Part shown: piece after piece, positions 13,301-24,584 of the stretch | How positions within the stretch are numbered: the stretch's first letter is position 1 | Layout: every line of letters starts with the position of its first letter | Assembly: GCA_023374025.1 (NCBI GenBank) | Contig: SIJG01000004.1 | Coordinates: 1,609,226-1,673,225, forward strand | From: Heterodera schachtii | Lineage: Eukaryota; Nematoda; Chromadorea; Rhabditida; Heteroderidae | DNA length: 64,000 nucleotides | Direction of reading: 5' to 3' | Translations under genes and position numbers: made by a program | Notes under the pieces: model-generated | The model's input: only the letters and a program-made list of their open reading frames with translations | Told to the model about the DNA's origin: nothing | Databases searched by the model: none

Positions 13301-14801
13301 AGCGGAACAGCGCGAACTCCAAACGCCGACGAAGTGCCAATGCCATTGCCAATGCGGACGATACCCGGGGGATATGCTAATTGTTGACAAGGTGGCCAAA
13401 AAGATTGGAAACTTTGCCAAGCAACGATTTGCCATTGGCAGGTGATGGCCGACCTCCTGGAAAACTCGTCCAAACAGCTGAACAGCGACCACAACAGCAG
13501 CAACAACTCAACGCCCCGCCTTTCCCAGCAGTTCCATCCGGCCCATTTTGGGTGCGTTTCCGCTGCCAACAACGCGGCAATGCCTTCGGCGGTCGGCGGA
13601 ACTTCGCAAACGATCCCCGAGGCGATGGACACGACGGCGATGCACACAACGCCAACGACGTCGGCAGCGACGGACCAGCTGAGCAACAACGACCAGGAAC
13701 TGCTTGGCGAGCTGGCCAAGGCCAACGAATTGTGGAAGTGCTCGGCCCCCGCCAACGGCGACCTCAAATTTCTGCGCGGTGAATACACCGACGGCGACCT
13801 CCGTCGACTGATTGCCGTGGCCAAAACGGTGGAAACGTTCAAGCGGTTGGACCAACAAGATCAGGAGCGCCTTCTCAAAAGTTCGAATGCCAATTTCGCT
13901 TATGGCATTTCCCCCCCCCCCCCCCCCTCAAAGGATGCTTCGAAAGTTTCTTCGTCCTCCGTTCTTTGCTCACCGTAACGGTCGACGAGTTCAATTTGTC
14001 GCTGCTGCGTCAGCACGGAGTGCCCGAGGCCACTGTTAAGTCGGTGTTTTTGTTTCTCCTTGCGATTTGGCATTTTTGGAGGGGTGGGCATAAAAATGGG
14101 AAATTTGCCATGCCAATAACCCCAATTCAATAACTTCCATTTCCGTTTTCTTTCACAGTTTTTATGCCCAATTTCCGTCGGAATGGCGTCAGAATGAAAC
14201 GTTGAACCTTTTGCTGGGGATGCTTCTGCTGTTCGACGTGGAAGTGGCCGATCTGAAGTGTGCCATTTCCATCACTGTGGAGAATATGAAATTCCAATCC
14301 ATTCTGAAGCGGTTCGTCTGTTCTTTTTAAAACAACAACAAATGCTTTCCTTTCTCTTCTGCTGTTGATCTTTAATCATTTTATTGTTTTATCATTTTTC
14401 CCTCATTCCTCTGATCACTTTTCCTCTCTTTTCGCTCATCTGATCACTTTTTCCCCTTCATTTTCCTTCTCTGATCACTTTTTTTCCCTTTCCCTCCTTT
14501 GATCAGTTTCTCTCCTCTCCTCTTCAGGTTGTTGTTTGTCCTCTGTGAGCGCGACTCGGCCCGTGCCGATGCTGCCAATGTCGAGCTGCTTTCCCGCCTC
14601 GACTTACTCAAGCAAATCTTTCCGGGCCCCGCTGGTTCCGGCACTCTCTCCTCCGCCCCCTGTATGGTCTCTCTGCCGATGAGTGCCGCTACCGCCCCGC
14701 TTCTGTTGCCTCCAGTGCCGTCGACCGCTTCCGTCACTAATTCCGAAAACAATGGCACAATTGCGCAAATGGTCGAAATTGCGCGAACAAATGTCGCCTG
14801 A
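9480..14801 (+). CDS. Nuclear hormone receptor, DAF-12/NHR-8/NHR-48 class, glutamine-rich
   Basis: Ligand-regulated transcription factor. The start used is ATG 9480 (MPFVENAYSNPNWPML). The C4-C4 DNA-binding domain begins at about 9857: CRVCGDKAYSYNFN then VITCESCKAFFRRNA. The P-box CESCKAFF is the hallmark of the nematode NR1J group, and finger II has CPFNEQC and FCQRC. Two short introns split it (9887-9929 and an open-reading 10000-10041). A long hinge rich in Gln, Ala and His follows (10464-13391), then a divergent ligand-binding domain (13442-14801) with DLRRLIAVAKTVETF, KRLDQQDQERLLKSS and CERDSARADAANVELL. Exons resolved: 9480-9886, 9930-9999, 10042-10272, 10464-10865, 10955-11282, 12039-12301, 12347-12529, 12582-12695, 12810-13100, 13146-13391, 13442-13904, 13934-14047, 14159-14313, 14529-14801. 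No canonical AF-2 helix is obvious at the C-terminus. Which of the three paralogues it is cannot be settled. Confidence 0.87.
10288..10400. repeat. GA repeat with G run in a receptor intron
   Basis: The intron 10273-10463 opens with a GAGA microsatellite followed by a G run and further GA-rich DNA. A similar GA tract lies at 11315-11390 in the large intron 11283-12038, which also carries several oligo-C runs (about 11617, 11717, 11760, 11887, 11978). Confidence 0.9.
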
Positions 14802-16113
14802 CGGATGAGCGACGGAGCCACCAGCCGAACGAAGCGCCGCTTCCGATCGCTTTTTGGGTTTTTGTGTTTGTGATAGAATGTTGTACCGATTCAAAAACTG
14901 ATCAGTTATCTGTCTGTTATTATTCGACTTCTCTCTCCCCAAATTTTACCATTTTAATTTACAAAATTTTATGGCATATTATTTATCAGAAGTATTCTCC
15001 AAATTGCATTGTCAAGGTCAAAAATTCGCTTGCCTTTGGCAATTCCCTTGACAATTTGGCAAATGATTTTTTAATTTTTCATTGTTTTCATTTTGTTATT
15101 TATTTGTCACGTCTTCCCAAAATGCCTATGTTAGGCCATATTCATTCATTCGCCGTCCAATAATTTTCGCTTTTTGCCCTTCGGCACGGATTACTGTATC
15201 ACATGCCCCATTAAACACCGTATCTCTCTTTTTTCTTTCTTTAATTTATTATTATTATTTTTGCTTTGGAAATGAATGTTTTTCTCCGATTTGGTGGATT
15301 TTAAGGCGAAAGGCAATAAATTTAATTTAATTGGCATAATGTTTAAGTCTCGAAGACATAAGCAACTCTCTTTGGAGTGTTCTGTTTGCTCGTCGTTCTG
15401 TCCATTCGCTCACCAATCTCTGATCGGCTGTGATCGATCGATGCTAATCACCGTCCTCTGCTGGCTGATCACTGATCATTTTCGTCCGTATAAATATTCC
15501 GTTCGTTCTTTCCTACCGTATTCTTTCCACCGTACCCCCCCCCCCCCTTCCGTCCATTTCTTTGTTTATAATTCTAAAAGGAAACAAAGTAATTCATGGT
15601 AGGTTAGACGACATAAATGAATAAAGTGAGAAATAAAAATGATTTATTTATTTGTTGAGTCATTTTAATGCGAATTGGCAAACAAAGAAAAGTGCCAAAA
15701 GGGCAATGCAATTACAGGGAAATGTCCAAATGAAATGAATGAACACAATTAAATTTCGCATTGCTTTTGCTGTGTCGGCAACTCCGCCGCATTCATTGGC
15801 ACCATTTCACGGGGACAGAAAACTGACGGAAAGAGTTGGCATTATTTAAGTGAGAAGGGCACGTACCGAAGAAACAACCAAAGAACAAACGAATGACAAA
15901 TCTGCCCTTACTTTTTGTCCTTTTCAATTTCGTGAACAATTTGTTAATTTGTCATGTAGATTAATTTGTGATTAATTTGAATTTCGGCAGGTGTTTTTCG
16001 TTCCCTCGACCTCTCCCTAATTAATTTGCCCACCCTCTGCTGAATTCGCTTTGTGCTCTTAAGTGCGCTGATTGCCCTTCCGTCCGTTCATTCGTCGCTT
16101 TTCCGTCCGCCCA
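14802..16113. other. Intergenic between the nuclear receptor and the serpentine receptor
   Basis: No gene seen. AT-rich 3' flank, an oligo-C run near 15535, and clustered TGATCA-type words at 15420-15480. Confidence 0.6.
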
Positions 16114-17527
16114 ATGTTCGGTCCGTCCAATTCGTCGTCCAATTTGGACATTGTCCAAGTTCGAATGCGCTTCGGCTTCGTCCTCCTTCAGCTGATCGCT
16201 TCTTCTCTCCTTATGCTTATGCAATTGTGCATTATGCCGGTCTTTCTCCCCCCCCCCCTCCCTTTTTATGCTCTTTTCCTCCTTTTTCAGGTGTTTTTGG
16301 TTTATGCTGACCTTCGCCGTCGCATTCTCTACCGAATTATGTTGTCCATTGCTCTGTCCGACTTTCTTCAGCTTTACGCCATTTGGCAGTTCACTCTGTT
16401 CGAAGCGCTCGGCTTTTCCGATTGGTCAATTTACATCGAAAAGGTAGGCGACTGATCAATGAATCGGTGTTGATCAGTGAGTGAGTGTTTTTGCCTCTGA
16501 TCAATGCTTTTAGTGTCCATTTTCTGCCGTTCGATCGTTCCTTTTTAGTTCGCTAGCGGTGTTTACATCGTCGCTTGGGACCATCTGATCGTCCAGCACT
16601 TTCTTCTCGCCCTCAACCGTCTGATCATAATTTTGCGCGCCTATTATTCGCCCGTCTCCCTCAAAATGAACGGCGGTGAGTCGCGTGCTGAGAAAGGCCT
16701 TTTCAATGTGAGTGCGTTGCCGGAAACTGATCATTCGCCCCGTCCCCGTTCGATCAGTCTCTGCTCGTCTTCTCCTGGGTCGTTCTGTTACTCCTCGTCC
16801 TGTTGTTCATGACTTCGATGTGCGGCGGCGTTTGGGACGGCCAAGCGGTCGGTTTCTATTACGACCGGACTTTGAAGTGCAGCAATGTGTTCATCGAGGT
16901 GGAGCTGTACTTCACCATCACTTTCCCTGCTCTGTCCGTGCTTTTTTACCTCCTCATCGTCGTCATGCTCAAAAAGGTTCCACTCCAATTTTAAATTCGA
17001 TTCTCATTTTTTTGCTTTTTTAGACTCGGAATGGTTGTGTGACGGTTGTCCAAGTGACCGGCAACAATCAGTCGCTGAAGCAGCGGTCGCCGGTGCGTCT
17101 GCTCAGTGTGCAGGAGAAGCGCATTTTGCTGCTGTCCGTGCTGCTGTTCGCGCTGATCACCGCGTTGATCTTCGCTTGGTACCGCGACTACCGAAGCCCG
17201 CCATGGACGCTGCTGTTCTGCTGCTACTTGCTCACCAACTCCTTCCTCAGTCTGACCATGAACTCGGAGTACCGAAGTCGCTTTGTGAAAATGCTCACTT
17301 GGCTAATGCACTTTTTGGTCCGCGAAAAGCGCGGCGGCCAAAACGTAACGAAAAATGGGACAAAACAGGCGAACGGAGTGGCGGGCAGCAGCCAAGTGCG
17401 GAACATTGTGAACGGAATGGGACGGCCGAAACATGCGGACGAACTGTTCATCAGACGAGGGCACGCTGTGGGGCCACGGTGCGGAAGGGTCGGCGCAATT
17501 GGAGACGGAGTGCGACGGCACCAGTGA
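16114..17527 (+). CDS. Seven-transmembrane serpentine (chemoreceptor-like) receptor
   Basis: Predicted 386-residue membrane receptor of the nematode serpentine type, likely coupled to heterotrimeric G proteins. Five exons, all joined in phase 0: 16114-16239, 16291-16443, 16549-16707, 16758-16976, 17024-17527. The N-terminus MFGPSNSSSN has an Asn-glycosylation signal. Seven hydrophobic segments can be traced: LLQLIASSLLMLMQLCIMPV, LYRIMLSIALSDFLQLYAIW, VYIVAWDHLIVQHFLLALNR, SLLVFSWVVLLLLVLLFMTS, YFTITFPALSVLFYLLIVVM, ILLLSVLLFALITALIFAWY and WTLLFCCYLLTNSFLSL. ALNR stands where rhodopsin-like receptors have DRY. The first intron contains an oligo-C run before its acceptor. The subfamily (Srx/Srt-like or other) is not assigned. 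The tail is basic and polar. Confidence 0.82.
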
Positions 17528-17532
17528 AAAGC

Positions 17533-17935
17533 AGAGAGAGAGAGAGAGAGACGAGGGGATAGGAAGAGACAGAGAGACATTGAGAGGAAGAGAGAGACGA
17601 GGGAGAGGAGAAGAGACAGAGATACACTGAGAGGAAGAGAGAGACGAGGGAGAGGAGAAGAGACAGAGATACACTGAGAGGAAGAGAGAGAAGAGGGAGA
17701 AGAGACAGAGAGACACTGAGAGGAAGAGAGAGACGAGGAAGAGGAAGAGACAGAGAGACATTTAAAGGAAGAGAGAGACGAGGGAGAGGAAGAGACAGAG
17801 AGAGACATTTAAAGGAAGAGAGAGACGAGGGAGAGGAAGAGACAGAGAGACATTTAAAGGAAGAGAGAGACGAGGGAGAGGAAGAGACAGAGAGACATTT
17901 AAAGGAAGAGAGAGATGAGAAAGAGGTGAAGAGAG
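17533..17935. repeat. GA-rich minisatellite directly after the receptor stop codon
   Basis: Tandem copies of a purine-rich unit of roughly 45-50 bp containing GAGAGACGAGGGAGAGG followed by AAGAGACAGAGAGACA; later copies include ATTTAAAGGAA. About eight copies. It starts within 10 bp of the stop codon, so it probably forms part of the 3' UTR. Confidence 0.9.
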
Positions 17936-18323
17936 GAAGAAAGGATGTTTTATTTCTCGCCGTTATTTTAATCATTTAAGTTAGATATTTAATCGAAAAA
18001 ATGTAATGATTTTTTGTCAGCCGTGCCGGCAATTGTTACGGTTAAACGTTAATTAGGCATTGTTGATACTTTCGTTGTTTGAAACTCCCTAGTAATTTTA
18101 TTAATTTTTTCCCACTTTTCCTCTCCTTTCATTATCAAATTCCTTTCGTGCCATTGCCCAATTTGTCCTCCCTTTTTTCCTTTAATTTTTAAAATGTTTT
18201 TGTCCTCTTTCGCCCTTTTCGGTGGCATCGTTTTCAAATAAATGGAATAAATTAATGAATAAATAAATTTTGGTGACTCTTTTAAAAGGGAAGGCGAAAT
18301 GTGGCACAAACATTTATTAGAAA
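17936..18323. other. Spacer upstream of the cytochrome b5 gene
   Basis: AT-rich, no exon seen. TTATTAG lies immediately before the ATG at 18324 and could be a spliced-leader acceptor. Confidence 0.5.
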
Positions 18324-18896
18324 ATGGCAAAAGTGCCAACGGAGAAGAGTTTTTCACTGGACGAAGTGCGAAGACACAACCGAGCAGAAGACATTTGGCT
18401 GATCAAAGGAGGAAAGGTGAAAAAGGGCACAACTAATTAATGACAAGGGGCCAAATTGGGGACGAAATTGGCAAAAGAAATGCCAAAGTCGGACGGACTC
18501 TCCGAGAAAGGCAAAAGCATTAATTGGCCACACTTTGTCTCTTTGCAGGTGTTCGACTTGACCTCATATTACAAATGTATGGTGGTAAAACAATGGCATT
18601 TAAACAAAATTATTCATTCCTTTGGCATTTTTCCCATTCATTCCCTTTTCAGCCCATCCCGGCAAGTCAAAAAGGGTCAGCCGAATTCATTCGATGCCCC
18701 AAATTTTAGGCGGCGGAGCAATGCTAAAATATGCCGGAAAGGTGAAGAGCAAAAAGAAAAACGGAGAAGGAAAGTGACGGTTTAGGACGTCACTTTTGTT
18801 CTGCAAAATGTGCCCGCGCATTCCTTCGCCATGGCATTTATTGAGGGAAAACTGAGAGAATTAAACATTGGCAAATTGGAAGGGCACAACGAATAA
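18324..18896 (+). CDS. Small stand-alone cytochrome b5
   Basis: Heme-binding electron carrier of 90 residues. Five in-phase exons: 18324-18416, 18549-18576, 18653-18661 (only 9 nt), 18710-18741, 18786-18896. The protein reads MAKVPTEKSFSLDEVRRHNR, then AEDIWLIKGGK, VFDLTSYYKSHPGGGAMLKY, AGKDVTFVLQNVPAHSFAMA and FIEGKLRELNIGKLEGHNE. The two axial heme histidines (HPGG and AHS) are 24 residues apart, as in classical cytochrome b5. There is no membrane tail, so it is probably soluble. The intron after the microexon is GC-AG. The exact join of the 9-nt exon rests on frame and family fit and would need RNA to confirm. Confidence 0.88.
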
Positions 18897-19429
18897 TGGA
18901 TCAATTGAACATATAATTAATGTTAAATACTATTATTATTTTATTTAATAATTGGTCCATAAAATAAAAACAAAGCCAAAATGGAAAATCATTAATGAAA
19001 CAAAAGAATTTGTTTCATTTTCGGCGAAAGGCATTGAAATCTTTGAGAGGATCCTTTTGAGTTTGACGTCGATTGTTCCCACTCAATTCTCTCTTTTCTC
19101 AGCATTTTAAAGTTATTTTTAGAAATTCAATGTCTTTTTGCTATTTGAAGTTTTTTGTTTCTTTTCTCAATGATTCTCATCATCCACCAAAGACTGAAAA
19201 ACAAATATTTTTCATTCCTTTCTATCTCCCTCTCTCTCTCTCCCTCAATCTCTCTCTCTCTCTCTCTCCTCTCTCTCTTCTCTCTTCCGTTACTCTCACT
19301 CCTCTTACTCATTACTCTTTTTCTTCATCGTCCCTCTCTCTTTCTCTTTCTGTCTCTCTCCTTCTCTCTCTCTCTCTCTCTCCTTATCTCTCCCACTTCC
19401 TCTTCTTCTTCCCTTTTTTTTTTTGCCAG
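18897..19429. other. Spacer with CT microsatellite (about 19223-19400)
   Basis: AT-rich 3' flank of the cytochrome b5 gene, then a CT-rich tract of about 180 bp that ends in a T run and AG just before the dynein light chain start. Confidence 0.7.
19412..19429 (+). promoter_or_regulatory. Candidate spliced-leader acceptor
   Basis: A long T run followed by GCCAG ends 2 nt before the ATG at 19432. In nematodes this arrangement usually marks trans-splicing of a leader onto the first exon. Confidence 0.5.
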
Positions 19430-19431
19430 AA

Positions 19432-19882
19432 ATGCCTCTTTTGGACGCCCGAAATGATCGGAAGGTGCGTGAGGCGGAAGTGTTTTATTGCTCTGAGCTT
19501 ATGGAGCACACCGTAATAGCCAAAATTTGCCAGTTGGCCTTCCTCCGCTCTCCAAGTGTTTTTTGTGTCAATTAGCAAAAAGGCGTAAATTTTTCAGAAT
19601 GACTGCCCAATGATGGAAATGGCACGGGCACTGAAAAGCGATTTGGAAAAGCAATTAACGGGCGAATGGACGGTGATTATCGGTGAATGTTACGGCAACT
19701 ACTTAACTGATAATTAATATTTTGAGTCCATTCCGATTAATTGAGCAAATTTTTTTGAAGGAAAAACATTTGGCGCCTTTTTGACGGTCGACGCGCGCAA
19801 TTTTTTGCATTTTCGAATCGGTCGCACTTATTTTTTGCTTCACAGAAACGAAAAAAAAACAAGGAAAAGCCAATCAAAATGA
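19432..19882 (+). CDS. LC8-type dynein light chain, divergent
   Basis: Small dimeric hub protein of the DYNLL family, which in other species links cargo and partners to dynein. Exons 19432-19557, 19598-19682 and 19761-19882 join in frame to give 110 residues. It begins MPLLDARNDRKVREAEV. The core shows GEWTVIIG then KTFGAFLTVDARNFLHFRIG and RTYFLLHR, matching the LC8 beta-strand core (NPTWHCIVG, FGSYVTHE, IYFYLGQVAILLF in typical members). It differs from the highly conserved 89-residue LC8 proteins by a longer N-terminal helix region and a basic tail (NEKKTRKSQSK). It is therefore a divergent paralogue, as is common in nematodes. Confidence 0.82.
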
Positions 19883-20262
19883 CTAAATCCGCATTACCAT
19901 ACATTAATAAAGAAAATTGGACGGATAAAATCAAAAAAAGGCGAAAGAAATGAATAAAGAAATTAATGCCATTGAAAAAACAAAACACTTCAGAAGAGGA
20001 TAATTAAAAGCAAACGTGAAATAAAAAGAGAAAAGGAAGTGCCAGTGCCAAAGAATCGAAGGCGGCACTTTGTCTCTGACCTTTGCCCTTTGCCCCCGCC
20101 GTTCTCCCCGCTCTCTCTCCCTTTGGTCGTTTCTTTCCCTCCGCCGCTTTTCCCCTTTCTCTCCCTTTGCCATTGCTTTTCCTTCCAATGCCAACCAAAA
20201 CCAATCAATACTTGGAAAGCATTTTCAATTTGTTGTGAAATTTGAAGCGCAAATTATTTGCG
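19883..20262. other. Spacer upstream of the TBC gene
   Basis: A-rich 3' flank of the dynein light chain gene with AATAAA-like words near 19907 and 19952, then a short pyrimidine-rich segment. No gene seen. Confidence 0.5.
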
Positions 20263-23200
20263 TATGGCAAACCGATTCAATGACTTTTTGAAAAAAGCAC
20301 ACGGAGCGATTGCGCAGCTTCGGGGAGGTACAGAAATTATTCAAAATAAAATTGAACGGCAAAAGCATTTCATCAAAAAGGAGGACCGAATTGTTTTCTC
20401 GGCAAAAACGGCGAAGTGATTTTCTCGAAGAACAATGTTTGTGTGCACGAAAGCGGTGCAGAATCAGCGAATGGGGTGAGAGACGGAGGGGGAGGGAGGG
20501 GAAGAGGAGGATGAAGGGGGAAGAAGGGAGTGAGAAGGGGAGAGGCGAGGGGGAAGAAGGGAGTGAGAAGGGGAAGAGGATGAAGGGGGGGGGGGGGAAC
20601 GGAGGATAGGGTGAAGGGGAGAGGATGAAGAAAGGGGGGGGGGGAAGAGGATGAAGGGGCAGGGGGGAAAGAAGCGGAGAAGGGGTGGAGACGGTAGGGG
20701 GCACATAGGATGAAGCGGGAAAGGGGGCTAAAGGAGAAGAGGATGAAGAAGCGGGCGGGAAGAGGATGAAGGAGGGGGGACGGAGGAGAGGGTGAAGGGG
20801 AGAGGATGAAGAAGGGGGAGAAGGGGATGAGGGGGCAGGGGGGGGGGAAGAAGCGGGGAAGGGGGCTAAAGGAGAAGAGGATGAAGAAGCGGGCGGGAAG
20901 AGGATGAAGGAGGGGGGACGGAGGAGAGGGTGAAGGGGAGAGGATGAAGAAGGGGGAGAAGGGGATGAGGGGGCAGGGGGGGGGAAGAAGCGCGGAAGGG
21001 GGCTAAAGGAGAAGAGGATGAAGAAGCGGGCGGGAAGAGGGGAGGGGCATGAGGATTAAGGATGGGGGCGTATAGCATGCACCAATTAACGGATAAATTT
21101 TTAAGGGACCTGTACACAGTCCCGGCTATTTGACTATTCAATGCTCCGAGGATGACCAGCTCGGTATCACTTTGATCTTGCAATGGTTGCCTAACACTCT
21201 GTTGGAGAAAACTCCCTCCAGGTTGGCATTTGTGGGGAGAAGAGCACAATGGCATTGGCATTGGCAAAAGCCATGCCAGCCAAGGCACAGCTTACGGCCG
21301 GGATGATCAGTGATTGTCGGCATTAAGAAGGAAACTTACAATTAGCTGAACTTTCGTCCTCGGCTTCTTCTCTTTTTCCCTTTTTTCGTCTCTTCTGCAA
21401 CTGCTCTTCTTCTTCTTCTTCCGTTCCGTTTTGTTCTGTTGTGCCTTTCTTTTGTTGTGCTGTTGTGGTGATTCGTTATTTCATATTTTAATACTTAATT
21501 TTTATTTTTATTTTTCACATTTATTCTCCCTTTTCCCATAAGCATTCGTTGCGTTTCTCCCCTGAGGGGACGAATCAAAGATGGTGCCGAAGAACAAGAA
21601 GAAGCCGGAGGGGGGAATAAAGGCGGGGCCCAAGTGACCCGTTTCACGTGTTCTAATCGGTCGCTGACAATCGAAAGTGACGACGGCGAGGTAAAGGGAA
21701 AGAAACAAATGGGACGAATTGTACATTCATATCGAAGCCGTAGGCAATGCTTTTCCTTTAGAGTGCCGTAAAAAGCACCTGTGAAGCGGAGGGACCTCGG
21801 GGACAGATCAATGGGACAACGGCGAAGACAAAGGAGGAGAGCCAAAGCCAACCGAGGCCACAAACTCTGATCGGAGTTGGTGATGGGCGGTGATTGGCCA
21901 ATTTGGCACCACTTAAACACTTTAAGCTGTCAATTCCATCGATTTGTTTGATCCCAAACACTCCGGTGGAGCAGCAGAAAACGGCGGCACAGCATAACAT
22001 TCGCTATGATCAGCAGGTAATGATAAAGGAGTTCCCTCAAAGCATTAGCTTGGCTTTAGTCCGAAAGTTCTGAGCCAACTTCGGGCGAAGATGGGGACGA
22101 GGAGGAGGAGGAGGACAAATTTGGCAGTGGCACGGGCGACAGTCTCTCATCGTCGGAGGACGACGAGCAGCAGGAAGTGGCCAAAAGTGCTGATTGAGTC
22201 CTATTAAACGCAATTAAATCGGTCGCCGCTCCTTCAGCAAAATCTTTGGATGCCTTGCGGAAAAATTGTGCCGCGACATTAACGCATGGCGTAATTCCAG
22301 AACAATTCGCACGGGAACACAATTTAATGTTGGCGGATGAAAGCATTGAGGAGACGGAGGCGGACGGAGAAGGGAAGGGACCGACGCAGCAGCAAAAGGG
22401 GCAGCAGAAGCGGCAGCGGAGGGGCGGAGGCGGACGCGCGCCCTCCTCACTGTTCTCCGTTAATTTGGGTAAATTGGCAAATGGTGCCAAAAAAACAGCG
22501 AAACTCTTTTTTCAAGTAGCCCCGAGACTCTCGAACTATTTAGAAATAATTAAAATGACAGTCTGTCCAAAATTAACGGTGCATTCATTGCCAAGGCAAA
22601 ATGCGATCGATGCGCGTGTTTTATTCGGACGCGGAACGGACGAGCGGACAATTGGTGATCGCCAGCCTCGACTCGCAGTACAAAATATTCCACTTCCATC
22701 ACACGGGGTTGGACAGACTCACCGAACTGTTCGAACGATGGAACGCCGTAAAGGCAAAGTCAGCGATCGGAAACGAAGTGAAAGAGGGGCGAATGGAATG
22801 TGCAAAGGAAAACCAAACGAACGAGCATTTCAGTCGCCACACACAAATGGGCAAGAACGGCATTTGCTGATCAGTCCCGGGACTGAGTTGGCCAGGACGG
22901 AGTTGGACCCGGAGGATGGCCTTTACGAGCGATTGGGCTGGGAAATGTGGCGGTCGTATGTGAGCGCGGATGGGAGTGTGGAGGACGGGTTCACCATCAG
23001 AAAGGCAAATAATGAGGGCGGGGGGGGGGCGAGGGTTGGCCCTCACTTCCCGAGGCGACTGACTGTCCATTTGCCAATGCCAACCGTGGCAACGAATGGT
23101 GGCATTTTGCCCTAATGAGTGCCCTTCTCCGCCCGTTCAGACTATCCATTTCTCGTCCATTGAGCCGACCCTTCGCAAAGAATTGTGGCCATTTTTGTTG

Positions 23201-24498
23201 CGCGTTTACCCATGGAATTCGACGACGGAACAACGCGAAAACATCCGAAACGAAATGTTTGTGCAATACCAAAAGCTGAAAGGGCAGCGAATGCGCAAAA
23301 CGAAAGGCGAAACGACGCACCAAAAAGAAAAAGAGAAACAGCAGCAAATGGCGGGAGTTGAACAAAGCATAGTGAAGGACGTGTTGAGGACGGACAGACG
23401 CAACTCATTCTTTGCGGGGGAAGAGAACCCCAATTTGGAAACGATGAAGTGAGAGGAAAAGGGGGGGGGGGACAATGGGGGGAAGGACGAATTCGGCATT
23501 TCAAACTTTGGAAAATTGGCATAATGAGGGAGGGGTAAGTGGTGGGGATTATACCATTTAAAAGGACTGAACAACAAAACCACACTCATTTGTCAGGTCC
23601 ATCCTTCTCACTTATGCTACAAAAAATCCGGAGATCGGCTACATCCAGGTTGGTCCTTCTGCCAAGTCCTCTTGCGTTCTTTTGTTGTCACTTCCTTCTC
23701 TTGTGCCATTGGAAAATGCCATCTTTTTGCCCCCCCCCCCCCCAGGGAATGTCCGATTTGTTAGCCCCACTTTTGTGCACTTTGCAAGACGAGCCGTTGA
23801 CCTATTGGTGTTTTGTGCATCTGATCGAACAAACGCTGTTCCGACCTTCCAATGGTGGGGAGCAGCGTTCGGAAATGGAAGTCCAATTGGACTTCATCCG
23901 TGAGCTGCTCCGTCTGTTCGTGCCCGACTTCCACGCACACCTTGCCAAGCTCGGCGGGGACGCGCCCGGCCTGATGTTCGTCCACCGGTGGATTCTGCTC
24001 TTCTTCAAGCGGGAATTTCCCTCCCGCGACTCCTTGCAAATTTGGGAGGTTTCAAATACCCTTTTGGACATTTTCTAAAAATATCCACTCCAAGGCCTGC
24101 TGGTCACGCTATCGCACCAACTATTTCCATCTGTTCATTGCGTGTGCCGTCGTTTCCATTTATGGGCCCGACGTGGTGGCCCAAAATCTGCCACATGACG
24201 AAATCCTCTTTTACTTCTCTTCGCTGTCCATGCACATGGATGCCCATCTCATCCTGCGCAAGGCGAGTGCCAATTCGGAATGAAGGCTTTTCCTATTTGA
24301 CTGCTTCAGGCCAGAGGTCTTCTCTACCAATTTCACCGACTTCCCCGCATTCCGTGCACTTTGGCCGGCCTTTGTTCGTACGAGTCCGACTCGGAGCAAT
24401 GGACTTCCCACATTGAACCCCACGGGCAATTCGAATGCTCACAAAAGCACGGAGAGAATGGAGAGGAGCAGTGCCCATTCGCAATTGGATTCATTTGA
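20263..24498 (+). CDS. TBC1D16: TBC1D16-type Rab GTPase-activating protein
   Basis: Predicted GAP that stimulates GTP hydrolysis by a Rab (Rab4A in the vertebrate family). The N-terminal exons 20263-20327, 20381-20475 and 21106-21221 give MANRFNDFLKKAHGAIAQL, GEVIFSKNNVCVHESG and SPGYLTIQCSEDDQLGITL, in the TBC1D16 order. Exons 21543-22200 encode an acidic linker. From 22228 the conserved middle follows: KMRSMRVFYSDAERTSGQL and SQYKIFHFHHTGLDRL. The TBC domain starts at 23141 with RKELWPFLLRVYPW and DVLRTDRRNSFF (catalytic arginine finger), and continues with GYIQGMSDLLAPLL (glutamine finger) and RKARGLLYQFHRLPRIPC. Two introns are GC-AG (23005-23140, 24263-24309). Stop at 24496-24498. All key catalytic residues are present. 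Linker exon borders are the least certain part. Confidence 0.88.
20480..21050. repeat. G/A-rich minisatellite in TBC1D16 intron 2
   Basis: Purine-rich intronic DNA. From about 20725 a unit of about 138 bp, starting GGGGGCTAAAGGAGAAGAGG, occurs nearly three times (about 20724, 20861, 21000). It contains several G runs of 8-12. Confidence 0.85.
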
Positions 24499-24584
24499 AA
24501 GCATTCCATCCGATTCATTTCCTTTTGATCAATGAAAACATATCAGACGGACCGATTGTTTCTTTTTTGTTCGCTCTCTTTCTC

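Noticed and set aside
20464..21288. Pro/Ser-rich minus-strand frames
   Set aside because: Antisense translation of the G/A minisatellite in the TBC1D16 intron and of its exon 3.
22748..22833. Additional GC-AG intron in TBC1D16
   Set aside because: A GT donor 6 nt earlier (GTAAAG at about 22748) is in the same phase, so a canonical intron explains it equally well; not counted among the GC-AG set.
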